Shown: positions 1 through 7,419 of the stretch, piece after piece | How the letters are laid out: every line of letters starts with the position of its first letter | How positions within the stretch are numbered: the stretch's first letter is position 1 | Source of the DNA: JBBQBQ01 sp038317685 | GTDB taxonomy: Bacteria; Desulfobacterota; Desulfuromonadia; Desulfuromonadales; DDH964 | Length of the DNA stretch: 11,254 nucleotides | Direction of reading: 5' to 3' | Assembly: GCA_038317685.1 (NCBI GenBank) | Contig: JBBQBQ010000105.1 | Coordinates: forward strand, 1-11,254 | Made by a program: the position numbers and the translations under genes | Notes under the pieces: generated by a model | The model's database searches: none | Seen by the model: the letters and a program-made list of their open reading frames with translations, nothing else | What the model was told of the DNA's origin: nothing

Positions 1-2488
1 AGGGAGCGAAGAGGAGCCCGGCTGGGACTTGTTCGCTGACCCGGATCGGTGATCGAGTCGAGCCGTGGACGGAAGTCAGCAGCACCTTGGTGCCATCCTT
101 GATTCCAAAAGCCTGGGCATCGGCGGGGTTGATCTCGACATAACCGCTCGGCGCCACCGCCTGAGGCCCGGGAGCGAAGGTCGAGGTGGTGCCGAAATGG
201 AAGAGGATCTTGCCACTCACCAGCTGCAGTCCCCCTTCCGGCTCACCGGGCAGTGCCACCGGGGAAAAATGCAAACCCTTTTCCACCGGCACATAGGGGG
301 CTTTGAGACATGGCCGGCAGGACCCGTCGCCGGTAAAGCAAAGATCCGTATAAAGCGGCGCCAGGGCTTTGATTTCATCCCGCAGTGCGCTGCTCTCGCA
401 GGACTGACCCGGGCCAGCCAACCGCAGGTAGAGATCGGCCAGGATGGCCAGATCTTCGCGGGCTTCCCCGGGGGCGGTGACGGCCTTGTTCAGGCAGTTG
501 ACCCGTTGGTCGAGGGACGTGACGGTGCCGCTCTTCTCTGCAAACCCGGCTCCGGGCAGAACCACGTCTGCCAGGGTGGTCAACTCGGACGCAAGGATAT
601 CCTGAACGACCAGAAAATCGACCTTCTCCAGGGCTTTGCGCCAGCGCCCTGCTTCGGGGAACGAAACCAGGGGATTGGTCGCGACCAGGTAAAGGAACTT
701 GATCTCTCCCTTCTCGATCCCGTCGAGGATACCGCAGGCATCGCGACCTGGACCGGGCAGGTTGATATTCCAGGCCTTCTCGAAGGCCCCCTTGGCGGAC
801 GCATAATCCTGCTGGCCGGGGAGAAGTTCGGGACAGGCCCCCATATCGAGAAGCCCCTGCATGTTCCCCTTCTCCTCGACCGGGAAGAGGCCCCCCACAT
901 CACCGTGGAGTGCTCCACAGACCAGGGCCAGGTTGGCCAGAGCGGCGATGGCAGACTCCGCGGCCGGACCTTTGCTGATATCGGCACCGAAGACCAAGGC
1001 CACGGATTGGGCGGCGCCGAGATGCCCGGCCGCCTCGACCACCAGCGCTTCCGGCAGCCCGGTGGCAGCAATCGCGGCGGCAAGATCGAGACCCTGCAGG
1101 GCCGCCTTGAATTCCGGGAGGTTGGCGACATAGCGCCGCAGAAAAGCCTCGTCAGCCTGACCTGCATCGAGGATCAGGCGGGCCAGGGCCGAAGCGAGGG
1201 CGACTTCGCTGCCAGGCCGGTAGCGGAGGCCGGTATGAGCATAGCGGTCGAGCTTGACGCCCCGCTGGCCAGCGACCACCAGTTTGCCGTCACGTTTACG
1301 GCAGGCCTGTTCGATCTGCCAGTCGATAAGCGGCGCCTCGGCGGTGGCGTCGCAACCGAAAACCAGCACCGCCTCGGCCCGGCCGATGCGATCGAGACGA
1401 TTGCTGGCTCCGGACAGGCCGAGAGCCTGACGCAGGACGCTGTTGCTGCGCAGCGCTCCGAAGCGGGCTTCGGAATCGATATGGTTGCTGCCGAGCACGA
1501 CCCGGAAGAACTTCTGGAAAAGATAATTTTCTTCGTTGGTCAATCGCGGCGAAGTCAGACCGGCGATCGCCCCCCCCTGACCGGCGCGCAGTTCCGCCAG
1601 CTTGCCAGCGACGGTGTCCAACGCCGCGTCCCAGCCGACCGCCACCTGCCTCCCCAACTGCTTGACCAGGGGCTGGGTCAGGCGGGCCGGGGATTTGAGA
1701 TAGCCGGTGCCGAAGAATCCGCCGATACAGAGGTTGCCGTCATTGACCGTGGTTCCGTCCTCGGAAGTGACCCGGTAGACTTCGTTCTGCTTGACGTTGA
1801 GATCGACCTGGCAGTGGCTGCCGCAGGTTATGCAGACCGAAGCAACCTTGCGCAGCTCCCAGGGCCGGGCGCGAAACTTGAATGTCTTTGAGATCATCGT
1901 CCCGGTCGGACAGACCTGGACGCAATTTCCGCAGAATTCGCAGAGTTCGAGGTGCTTGTCGATGAAGGCCCGGTCTCCCTTGTCATTGACGAAAAGGGCG
2001 CTGGAACCGACGACTTCGTGACAGACCTTGACACATTTTTCACAGAGGATACAGCGGTTGGGGACCTGCTGAATGAGCGGCCAGCGGTCAATAGCCTCCG
2101 GGTTGACGTCTTCCGCTTCGAAAGGCTGTCTGGTGACCCCGTTGGAAATGCAGACATTCTGCAGCTCGCACTCGCCGCCGGCATCACAGACCGGACAATC
2201 GAGGGGATGATTGACCAGCAGCAGTTCGACCACCTGACGGCGGATTTTGATGAGTCGCTCCGACTGGGTCGTGACCGCCATACCGTCAACCGCCAGCGTG
2301 TTGCAGGCGGTCATCGGCTTGTCGACACCGGCGATATCGACCACGCAAATCCGGCAGGCGCCGGTTGGGGAGACCTTCTTCAAATAGCAAAGGGTGGGAA
2401 TCTTGATCCCGACCTTCTCGGCGGCGGCCAGAATCGTCGCCCCCTTCTCGATCTGCACCTCTTTGTCGTCGATCTTCAGCTTGACCAT
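1..2488 (-). CDS. sfrA: SfrA-like NADPH oxidoreductase subunit (NuoG/molybdopterin-oxidoreductase family), 3' end cut by window
   Basis: Translated by hand on the minus strand, this frame is open from ATG 2488 to the window edge (829 codons). Only a short C-terminus seems missing, as the last residues (VPAGLLFAP) resemble the C-terminal barrel of molybdopterin oxidoreductases. Visible order: a [2Fe-2S] ferredoxin domain (C34, C45, C48, C62); a NuoG-type His/Cys [4Fe-4S] site (H94, C98, C101, C107); two [4Fe-4S] ferredoxin motifs (C146/149/152/156 and C183/186/189/193); a fourth CxxCxxxC site (C219, C222, C226, C254) opening the molybdopterin-oxidoreductase-like body. Where formate dehydrogenases have Cys/Sec (ARLC/U), this protein reads ARFG at 341-344. 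A ribosome site (AAGGTGATG) precedes the ATG. The gene follows sfrB after 83 bases without a terminator, so one operon and one complex is likely. In G. sulfurreducens SfrAB is a soluble cytoplasmic NADPH oxidoreductase, first purified as an Fe(III) reductase and later linked to acetate metabolism. A complex I NuoG or NADH-linked formate dehydrogenase subunit is less likely: no other nuo genes are visible and the metal ligand is absent. Confidence 0.8.
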   Translation of the reverse strand, partial: MVKLKIDDKEVQIEKGATILAAAEKVGIKIPTLCYLKKVSPTGACRICVVDIAGVDKPMTACNTLAVDGMAVTTQSERLIKIRRQVVELLLVNHPLDCPVCDAGGECELQNVCISNGVTRQPFEAEDVNPEAIDRWPLIQQVPNRCILCEKCVKVCHEVVGSSALFVNDKGDRAFIDKHLELCEFCGNCVQVCPTGTMISKTFKFRARPWELRKVASVCITCGSHCQVDLNVKQNEVYRVTSEDGTTVNDGNLCIGGFFGTGYLKSPARLTQPLVKQLGRQVAVGWDAALDTVAGKLAELRAGQGGAIAGLTSPRLTNEENYLFQKFFRVVLGSNHIDSEARFGALRSNSVLRQALGLSGASNRLDRIGRAEAVLVFGCDATAEAPLIDWQIEQACRKRDGKLVVAGQRGVKLDRYAHTGLRYRPGSEVALASALARLILDAGQADEAFLRRYVANLPEFKAALQGLDLAAAIAATGLPEALVVEAAGHLGAAQSVALVFGADISKGPAAESAIAALANLALVCGALHGDVGGLFPVEEKGNMQGLLDMGACPELLPGQQDYASAKGAFEKAWNINLPGPGRDACGILDGIEKGEIKFLYLVATNPLVSFPEAGRWRKALEKVDFLVVQDILASELTTLADVVLPGAGFAEKSGTVTSLDQRVNCLNKAVTAPGEAREDLAILADLYLRLAGPGQSCESSALRDEIKALAPLYTDLCFTGDGSCRPCLKAPYVPVEKGLHFSPVALPGEPEGGLQLVSGKILFHFGTTSTFAPGPQAVAPSGYVEINPADAQAFGIKDGTKVLLTSVHGSTRSPIRVSEQVPAGLLFAP

Positions 2489-2571
2489 GGACTCATCACC
2501 TTTGTTGGAACGTGACCGGGTCCGCAAACCCGCCGCTGGCGTTCATAAACACAGATGTACGGTGAACATCC

Positions 2572-4527
2572 TCAATTGACCGCGACCATCGCCACCCGAT
2601 AGCAGCGCAGACAGCGCTCGGCCTCCCGAACCGCCTGGCTCTCAGGCATTGCCAACTCGATCTCATCGTAGTTCCTGGCCCGTTCCGCACCAGAGACCTT
2701 GGGTTGGTGCTCGCGGTGCAAACCACCGAGGATGCCGACATTCTCCTTGTCGTCGAAGACCCCAAACTGATTGACGATATCCTCCATGGCGTCCTCCTGA
2801 TCGAGGTAGGCCTTGCCTTCGGAAAGCCAGCGGTGCATGACCCGGGCGGCGCGACGGCCATGGCCGACCGCCACGACGACGGTCATCGCCCCGTATTCGC
2901 AGTCGCCGCCGGCGAAGACCCCTTCGCAGTCGGTCATCATCGTCCCGCCGTGGGTGACGATGCTGTTCCAGCGGGTCTGCTTGATGCCGAAGTCCTCCTC
3001 ACCCAGGTAGGAGAGGTCGGGGTCCTGACCAATGGCCGGGATCACCATGTCGCAAGGGATGACGTACTCGCTCCCCGGTTTCGGCGACGGGCGACGGCGC
3101 CCCGATTCGTCGGGCTCGCCGAGTTCCATGACCACCACTTCGACGCCGACCACCTTGCCGTTCTTGGTGATCAGTCGGGTCGGGTTGCGAAGGAACTCGA
3201 ACTTGACGTTCTCCTCCTCCGCATCGTCGACCTCATATGACTCGGCGGGCATCTCCTTGCGGGTCCGGCGATAGACGAGGATCGACTCTTCGGCTCCTTC
3301 GCGCAGGGCCACGCGGACGCAGTCGATGGCGGTATTCCCGCCGCCGACGACAATGACCCGTTTCGGGGTTTCGATCGGCTGGCCGAGAGCCACCGCCCGC
3401 AGATAGTTGATGCCACCCGTCGAGAAGCCATCGTAACCGGCATCCTCACCCTCGACCCCCATCGGCTTCGACTTGAAGGCGCCGGTGCCGAGGAAGACCG
3501 CGGCGTAGTCCTCTTTGAGCTGTTTGAGGGAGACGTCGCGCCCGAGCATGGTGTTGTATTTGATTTCGCCCCCGAGATTGGTGATGATCTCGATATCGCG
3601 CTGCAGCAGGTGACGCGGCATGCGGTAGTCGGGGATGCCGACGGCGACCGTCCCTCCCGGCTCACTGAGCATGTCGATGATCGTCACCTGATAACCCTCG
3701 AGGAGGAGATAGAAGGCGCAGCTGACGCCGGCCGGTCCGGCCCCGACCACGCAGATTTTTTTGTCTTTCCGGGCCTTTGGAACCATCGGCGGCTGCTTGT
3801 GATGCATCCACTCATGATCGGAGGGAACCCGCTTGAGGACCATGATACTGATCGGGTCATCGACCAGGGCCCGACGGCAGGCTTTCTCGCAGGGATGGGG
3901 ACAGACCCGGCCACAGACCGCAGGAATCGGCATGTTGCGCCGAATCACGTCGAGAGATTCGTCGAAGCGGTACTCCTTGATCTCTTCGATATAGGCGGGG
4001 ATGTCGATATGGGCCGGACAGCGATCCATGCAAGGGGCGGTGAGCTTTTCCCGGTAAGCCTTGGCCGGGGTCGGCTTGCGTCCCCCGGCGAGATAGTCGA
4101 GAAAGTCCTGACGGAAATACTTAAGAGCATCGAAGACCGGGACCGCCGAGGTCATACACAGGGTGCACTTACAACTTTCCAGCAACGTTGCGAGTTCTTC
4201 GATGGTCGTCAGGTCGCGCTCGTCGCCGTGTCCGGCGACGATCCGGGCCAGGGTATCCTGCAGCACCCGCGTTCCCCTCTTTCCCGGGGTGCATTTGGCA
4301 CAACAGTACTTTTCCTGGACCCGTTTCATATACTCGGCGGCCATCACCACCACGTCCGTTTCACGATCCATGACGACGATGCCGTCCCAGCCCATGAAAG
4401 CCCCGATCTTACCCTCGCCCAGGTAGCTCTCGGCAAGTTTGAGTTTCAAGGCCGCGAGATCGGTCTCGCCCCCCTGGCGGTTATCGACGATCTTACGTCC
4501 CCAACTGGAAAAAACGACCTGAGCCAA
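2572..4527 (-). CDS. sfrB: SfrB-like NADPH:acceptor oxidoreductase flavoprotein (GltD-like with NuoF-type Fe-S N-terminus)
   Basis: 651 residues. Residues 1-150 resemble the C-terminal Fe-S part of NuoF: CCAKC at 75-79, then C119, C121 and C124, enough for one [4Fe-4S] cluster; the NuoF FMN/NADH fold itself is absent. Residues 160-235 are a GltD/dihydropyrimidine-dehydrogenase-type Fe-S domain (C166, C170, C205, C209, C213, C217). An FAD Rossmann motif GAGPAG lies at 262-267, an NAD(P)H motif VVGGGNTA at 393-400 followed by the basic stretch YRRTRKEMP, and a C-terminal FAD-contact GVFAGGD at 536-542. A closing CLRC pair sits at 639-642. The architecture matches the SfrB subunit of Geobacter, which should take electrons from NADPH and pass them to the Fe-S chain of SfrA. 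The start is TTG, chosen because AGGAGGT ends four bases before it and the peptide MAQVVFSSWG begins the conserved part. Expression is likely driven by the promoter/operator at 4630-4659. A plain NADPH-dependent glutamate synthase small subunit is less likely given the N-terminal extension and the partner gene. Confidence 0.85.
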   Translation of the reverse strand: MAQVVFSSWGRKIVDNRQGGETDLAALKLKLAESYLGEGKIGAFMGWDGIVVMDRETDVVVMAAEYMKRVQEKYCCAKCTPGKRGTRVLQDTLARIVAGHGDERDLTTIEELATLLESCKCTLCMTSAVPVFDALKYFRQDFLDYLAGGRKPTPAKAYREKLTAPCMDRCPAHIDIPAYIEEIKEYRFDESLDVIRRNMPIPAVCGRVCPHPCEKACRRALVDDPISIMVLKRVPSDHEWMHHKQPPMVPKARKDKKICVVGAGPAGVSCAFYLLLEGYQVTIIDMLSEPGGTVAVGIPDYRMPRHLLQRDIEIITNLGGEIKYNTMLGRDVSLKQLKEDYAAVFLGTGAFKSKPMGVEGEDAGYDGFSTGGINYLRAVALGQPIETPKRVIVVGGGNTAIDCVRVALREGAEESILVYRRTRKEMPAESYEVDDAEEENVKFEFLRNPTRLITKNGKVVGVEVVVMELGEPDESGRRRPSPKPGSEYVIPCDMVIPAIGQDPDLSYLGEEDFGIKQTRWNSIVTHGGTMMTDCEGVFAGGDCEYGAMTVVVAVGHGRRAARVMHRWLSEGKAYLDQEDAMEDIVNQFGVFDDKENVGILGGLHREHQPKVSGAERARNYDEIELAMPESQAVREAERCLRCYRVAMVAVN

Positions 4528-4531
4528 AGCG

Positions 4532-4538
4532 ACCTCCT
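4532..4538 (-). promoter_or_regulatory. Shine-Dalgarno that fixes the TTG start of sfrB
   Basis: On the minus strand AGGAGGT ends four bases before TTG at 4527. There is no competing ATG close by, so this near-perfect ribosome site decides the start codon. Confidence 0.75.
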
Positions 4539-4554
4539 GTCACCTTTCGCGCCG

Positions 4555-4602
4555 CCGTGCACGACGGCACGGAGAACCCCCTTTAGAAGCGAAAGATTCG
4601 CT
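4555..4602 (-). other. Structured 5' leader of sfrBA: two perfect hairpins
   Basis: Two exact inverted repeats lie between the predicted promoter and the sfrB ribosome site. The first pairs AGCGAA with TTCGCT (4588-4602, loop of 3). The second pairs CCGTGC with GCACGG (4555-4572, loop of 6). Neither is followed by a T-run on the minus strand, so neither is an intrinsic terminator. They could stabilise the mRNA or modulate translation; no known riboswitch class is recognised. The pairing is seen directly; the role is unknown. Confidence 0.45.
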
Positions 4603-4629
4603 CTTTACCGGCAGTTGTCCGTTGCTATT

Positions 4630-4646
4630 TTGTATACAGTATGCAA
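4630..4646. promoter_or_regulatory. 17-bp palindromic operator over the sfrBA -10 box
   Basis: TTGTATAC-A-GTATGCAA is an inverted repeat with 8-base arms around a central A and one mismatched pair. Such a symmetric AT-rich site covering the -10 box is typical of a repressor operator. The half-site TTGTATAC resembles operators of GntR-family regulators (for example TTGTATATACAA-like sites), but the regulator is not in this window and its identity is a guess. No second copy was seen elsewhere in the window. Confidence 0.5.
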
Positions 4647-4659
4647 CTAAATACCACAA
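4631..4659 (-). promoter_or_regulatory. Predicted sigma-70-type promoter of sfrBA
   Basis: On the minus strand TTGTGG (4659-4654) is followed after exactly 17 bases by TATACA (4636-4631). Each box keeps the most conserved consensus positions. Transcription would start near 4624, leaving a leader of roughly 95 bases before sfrB. The -10 box lies wholly inside the palindrome at 4630-4646. Confidence 0.55.
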
Positions 4660-4721
4660 TGAAGCGGCGCAAATCAAGGGGAAATTTGCCGTCGAAGGGA
4701 GCTCTGGACGAAGCCCGGCCG

Positions 4722-5126
4722 TTACGGAAAGGGTGGGAAAGGACCCTCGATGAGCCAGGTGCCGGGGTGCCAGCGGTCGCCGCCCCGGTAGTGCCAGACC
4801 AAATGGATCTGGCGGGTCTGAACGGTGACCGACGGCAACCGATAGAAATCGATCTCCACTTGGCTGGCCATGGTCGGGGGTTCTTCGGCCGCAGGCCGGG
4901 CGATGCTTCGGACCTCGGTGATGTGCAGACCTTCGAGGGTCGTGAACTGCTCGATAAAGGCTTTCCGAAACTGCGGTTCAATAAAACGAGCAGCATCGTT
5001 GATGTCGAGCCAGCGCAGGCGCTGAGCGAAATTTTCCTGTTCCCTGCCGAAATCGGCCTGGGGCATGGCCAACATGCCGCATCCACCCATCACCAGCAAC
5101 ACGGTCAGACAGATCAGCTTACCCAT
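4722..5126 (-). CDS. Uncharacterised small lipoprotein
   Basis: 134 residues. The N-terminus is a short hydrophobic signal (LICLTVLLVMGG) ending at Cys16. The residues before it (Met-Gly-Gly-Cys) form a slightly unusual lipobox, so the mature protein is probably lipid-anchored outside the cytoplasm. The rest is soluble: an amphipathic, likely helical part (about 25-65; AQRLRWLDINDAARF) and then a beta-rich part with alternating hydrophobics (IDFYRLPSVTVQTRQIHLVW) ending in Pro- and Gly-rich residues. This could suit an NTF2-like small fold, but that is inference from the pattern. No family is assigned. GGAGGA stands five bases or so before the ATG. The gene diverges from the glutaredoxin gene and sits upstream of, and codirectional with, sfrB. 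No clear terminator separates them, so some read-through into sfrBA is possible. Confidence 0.75.
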   Translation of the reverse strand: MGKLICLTVLLVMGGCGMLAMPQADFGREQENFAQRLRWLDINDAARFIEPQFRKAFIEQFTTLEGLHITEVRSIARPAAEEPPTMASQVEIDFYRLPSVTVQTRQIHLVWHYRGGDRWHPGTWLIEGPFPPFP

Positions 5127-5155
5127 CCGTTCCTCCTACCCCAGTCGGCCCGCCC

Positions 5156-5183
5156 TTGCAGAATGCGGCCGCTCGGCTACAAT
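5156..5183 (+). promoter_or_regulatory. Predicted promoter of the glutaredoxin gene
   Basis: TTGCAG (5156-5161) and TACAAT (5178-5183) are 16 bases apart, a good sigma-70-type match. They end about 37 bases before the ATG at 5221, and GGAG at 5209-5212 can serve as its ribosome site. The site lies in the 94-base divergent gap shared with the lipoprotein gene. Confidence 0.55.
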
Positions 5184-5220
5184 GAGTTTTTAATCAACTG
5201 CCGCACCCGGAGCCATCCCC

Positions 5221-5478
5221 ATGCAACAGGTCGAAATCTTCACCAAAGGCTACTGCCCCTACTGCCAGCGGGCTAAAGAGTTGCTGCGCATCAAGGGGGT
5301 CGAATTCGTTGAGCACGACGTGACAACCGACCCGGCCCGAGAGGAGGAAATGCGGTTGCGTTCCGGGCGCAGCACCGTTCCCGAAATCTTTATCGACGGC
5401 GTCCTGGTCGGGGGATGCAACGAACTTTTCGATCTGGATGAAACCGGGGAACTCGACCGGCTCCTTAATCCTCGCTAG
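5221..5478 (+). CDS. grxC: Glutaredoxin (GrxC type)
   Basis: 85 residues, the usual length of a bacterial dithiol glutaredoxin. The active-site motif CPYC is at residues 12-15. The cis-proline region TVPEIFIDG (52-60) and the glutathione-contacting GGCNEL (64-69) follow. It should reduce protein disulfides and glutathione or other low-molecular-weight mixed disulfides in the cytoplasm; glutaredoxin 3 of E. coli is the closest well-known type. It is the only clearly supported complete plus-strand gene in the window. Its stop codon lies inside the 3' end of the convergent gene on the minus strand (14 bases shared), so no terminator fits between them. Whether the host uses glutathione cannot be told from this window. 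Confidence 0.92.
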   Translation: MQQVEIFTKGYCPYCQRAKELLRIKGVEFVEHDVTTDPAREEEMRLRSGRSTVPEIFIDGVLVGGCNELFDLDETGELDRLLNPR

Positions 5479-7324
5479 CCCCGCCGCGAATCATCGCCAG
5501 CAACGCCAGAACCAGATCAACCCGGCCGAACGGCGGCATCAGGTACCAACCCGCGACTCTCCCCGCTCCCGCTGCCACAAGTTCCCGGGCGATCGCCAGC
5601 CCCTCGCGCACCCCGCTGTCTCCGCAGGTCCCACACATCCGCTGCCGCACTTCCGGCGACAGGCTTATGCCGGGAACCTCGTTATGCAGAAACTCCGCAT
5701 TCCGTTCACTGACCAAGGGCAGAATCCCGACCAGGACCGGGATATCGAGGCCGGCGGTCGCAGCCAGCAGGCGGTCCAGAACCTCGACGGCGTAGACCGG
5801 CTGGGTCTGCACGAAGCGGGCACCGGCGGCGACTTTTTTTTCCAGCCGCCGCAACTGGCCGTCGAGGTTCGGCAGGTTGGGGTTGAAAGCAGCACCGAGG
5901 AGAAACTCACTGTGCCCCCCCAGGTCGTTGCCGAGAAGGTTGCGCCCGTTATTGAGCGCCGCCAGCAGACCGAGGAGGGAGATGGAATTGAGGTCGAAAA
6001 CACTGGTCGCCCCCGCCTCCCCCCCGACCGCTACCGGATCGCCGGTGACGGCCAGAATATTACGGATGCCGAGGAGGTGGGCACCCATCAACTCCGAGTG
6101 GAGGCCGATCAGGTTGCGGTCGCGGCAGGTCACATGAACAATGACTTCCACTCCGGTTGCTTCCTGAATCTGCCTCGCCAAAGCGATGTTCCCCATGCGG
6201 ATTCGCGCCAGCGGGTTTTCGGCCAGATTGATGGCATCGACCCCGGCCGCTGCCAGACGACGGGCGGCTGCCAGGACTTTGTCGCAGTCGAAACCGCGCG
6301 GCGGATCGAGTTCGACGGTGACCACCGGTTTGGAATCGTGCCGCTCCAGCCAACGGCGGCCAGCCACTGGCTGGAGTCTTCCTGACACCGGCTCCGCCGT
6401 TTCAATCCGCGGCGTAACGGGAACTCGCCGGGCCGGGCGCAGGCCGGCCAAGGCTCCTGCAAGGGCCGCGATATGGTCGGGTGTGGTCCCGCAACAGCCA
6501 CCGAGGAGCGTCGCACCGGCGGCGACCAGATCCCGGCCCATGGCTGCAAAATAGTCGGGTGTCGCCAGATAGATGTAACGCCCATCGACATACTGGGGAA
6601 ATCCGGAGTTCGGGAAGACCGCCAGGGGGAGCGACGACACTGCGGCCAGCCGGGCCAGCACCTGGTGGAGTTCCCGCGGCCCCGAGCCGCAGTTGGCTCC
6701 GATGGCACCGGCCCCGGCAGCGGTCAGGCGCCGTCCCGCTTCCTCCGCGGTGACTCCCTCGCGAGTCCGGCCCCCTTCCAGAAAGGCCATTTCCGTCACC
6801 GCCGGCAGACCGAGCAGGGCGACTTCCGCCAGAGCCAGTTCCAGATCGTCGAGATCGGCGAAGGTTTCCAAGATGAAGAGGTCAACCCCGGCGTCGGCCA
6901 GTACGGTCAGCTGTTGGCGAAAGATCTGCCGTTTCTGCTCTGCCGGAAGTTCGGCCTGTTCCCCCTTGGGCCGCAGCAGCGGGCCGACGGCACCCGCCAC
7001 CAGCCGTTCGGTTCCCGCCGCCTGGCGGGCCAGGCGGACCCCGGCCCGATTGATATCGACGGTGCGATGTTCGAGGCCGACGGCGGAAAGGCGCAAGGCG
7101 TTGGCCCCGAAGGTATTGGTCTCCAGCAATTGGGCGCCGGCCCGGACGTAGTCTTCGTGGACCTGACGCACCAGCTCCGGTCGCACCAGATTGAGGTGCT
7201 CGAAGTTGGACTCCAGGGGCACGCCCCGGCTGTAGAGGAGGGTCCCCATGGCACCGTCGCCGATGATGATTTCGTCGCGGAGGCGATCTGGCAGGGGACG
7301 CGGCCCAGATGATGCTTTGGACAT
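5465..7324 (-). CDS. Bifunctional homocysteine S-methyltransferase / methylenetetrahydrofolate reductase
   Basis: Residue numbers here count from the upstream GTG at 7339, so subtract 5 for the chosen start. The N-terminal half (about 20-295) is a homocysteine S-methyltransferase barrel: IGDGAMGTLL near 26-35 and the zinc ligands C217 (GANCGSG), C282 and C283 (GGCCGTTP). The C-terminal half (about 335-620) is a MetF-type reductase: VELDPP at 342-347, HVTCRDRNL at 402-410, AVTGDP at 430-435 and QTQPVY at 511-516. The same fusion is known from Bacillus YitJ. The protein would reduce 5,10-methylene-THF to 5-methyl-THF and methylate homocysteine to methionine, coupling folate C1 flow to methionine supply. 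The ATG at 7324 is preferred because GGAA stands 7 bases upstream, while the GTG at 7339 has no ribosome site. In the 95 bases between this ATG and the upstream terminator no riboswitch was recognised. The gene converges on grxC with a 14-base overlap. Confidence 0.9.
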   Translation of the reverse strand: MSKASSGPRPLPDRLRDEIIIGDGAMGTLLYSRGVPLESNFEHLNLVRPELVRQVHEDYVRAGAQLLETNTFGANALRLSAVGLEHRTVDINRAGVRLARQAAGTERLVAGAVGPLLRPKGEQAELPAEQKRQIFRQQLTVLADAGVDLFILETFADLDDLELALAEVALLGLPAVTEMAFLEGGRTREGVTAEEAGRRLTAAGAGAIGANCGSGPRELHQVLARLAAVSSLPLAVFPNSGFPQYVDGRYIYLATPDYFAAMGRDLVAAGATLLGGCCGTTPDHIAALAGALAGLRPARRVPVTPRIETAEPVSGRLQPVAGRRWLERHDSKPVVTVELDPPRGFDCDKVLAAARRLAAAGVDAINLAENPLARIRMGNIALARQIQEATGVEVIVHVTCRDRNLIGLHSELMGAHLLGIRNILAVTGDPVAVGGEAGATSVFDLNSISLLGLLAALNNGRNLLGNDLGGHSEFLLGAAFNPNLPNLDGQLRRLEKKVAAGARFVQTQPVYAVEVLDRLLAATAGLDIPVLVGILPLVSERNAEFLHNEVPGISLSPEVRQRMCGTCGDSGVREGLAIARELVAAGAGRVAGWYLMPPFGRVDLVLALLAMIRGGASED

Positions 7325-7419
7325 GGCAGGATTCCGCACTGGGGGTTGACGGTGACGGCCTGTTTATGCCACATCCGCCCGGAAAGATAAAGGCGGTTCG
7401 GAACCACTGCGAGGAAGCC

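Noticed and set aside
65..1891. Long plus-strand open frame of 608 codons opposite sfrA
   Set aside because: It is antisense to a minus-strand frame with unmistakable Fe-S and oxidoreductase motifs. Its own translation shows no recognisable motif, and such antisense frames are common in high-GC genes.
1..4527. Reading the pair as complex I NuoF/NuoG or as an NAD-dependent formate dehydrogenase
   Set aside because: The flavoprotein is GltD-like rather than NuoF-like beyond its first 150 residues, the larger subunit lacks the Cys/Sec of formate dehydrogenases, and no other nuo or fdh genes are visible.
4588..4602. Hairpin AGCGAA/TTCGCT as an intrinsic terminator of the lipoprotein gene
   Set aside because: No T-run follows on the minus strand, and it lies downstream of the predicted sfrB promoter, so it belongs to the leader.
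3610..4650. Plus-strand frame of 346 codons opposite sfrB, and similar antisense frames at 5438-6385, 7845-8753 and 10180-11091
   Set aside because: All lie opposite genes with clear family motifs, have poor start contexts and show no coherent protein features.
7325..7419. Possible SAM, SAH or cobalamin riboswitch upstream of the methionine/folate gene
   Set aside because: The region was scanned for conserved cores and only short, weak pairings such as GGTT/AACC were seen. Nothing matches a known class.
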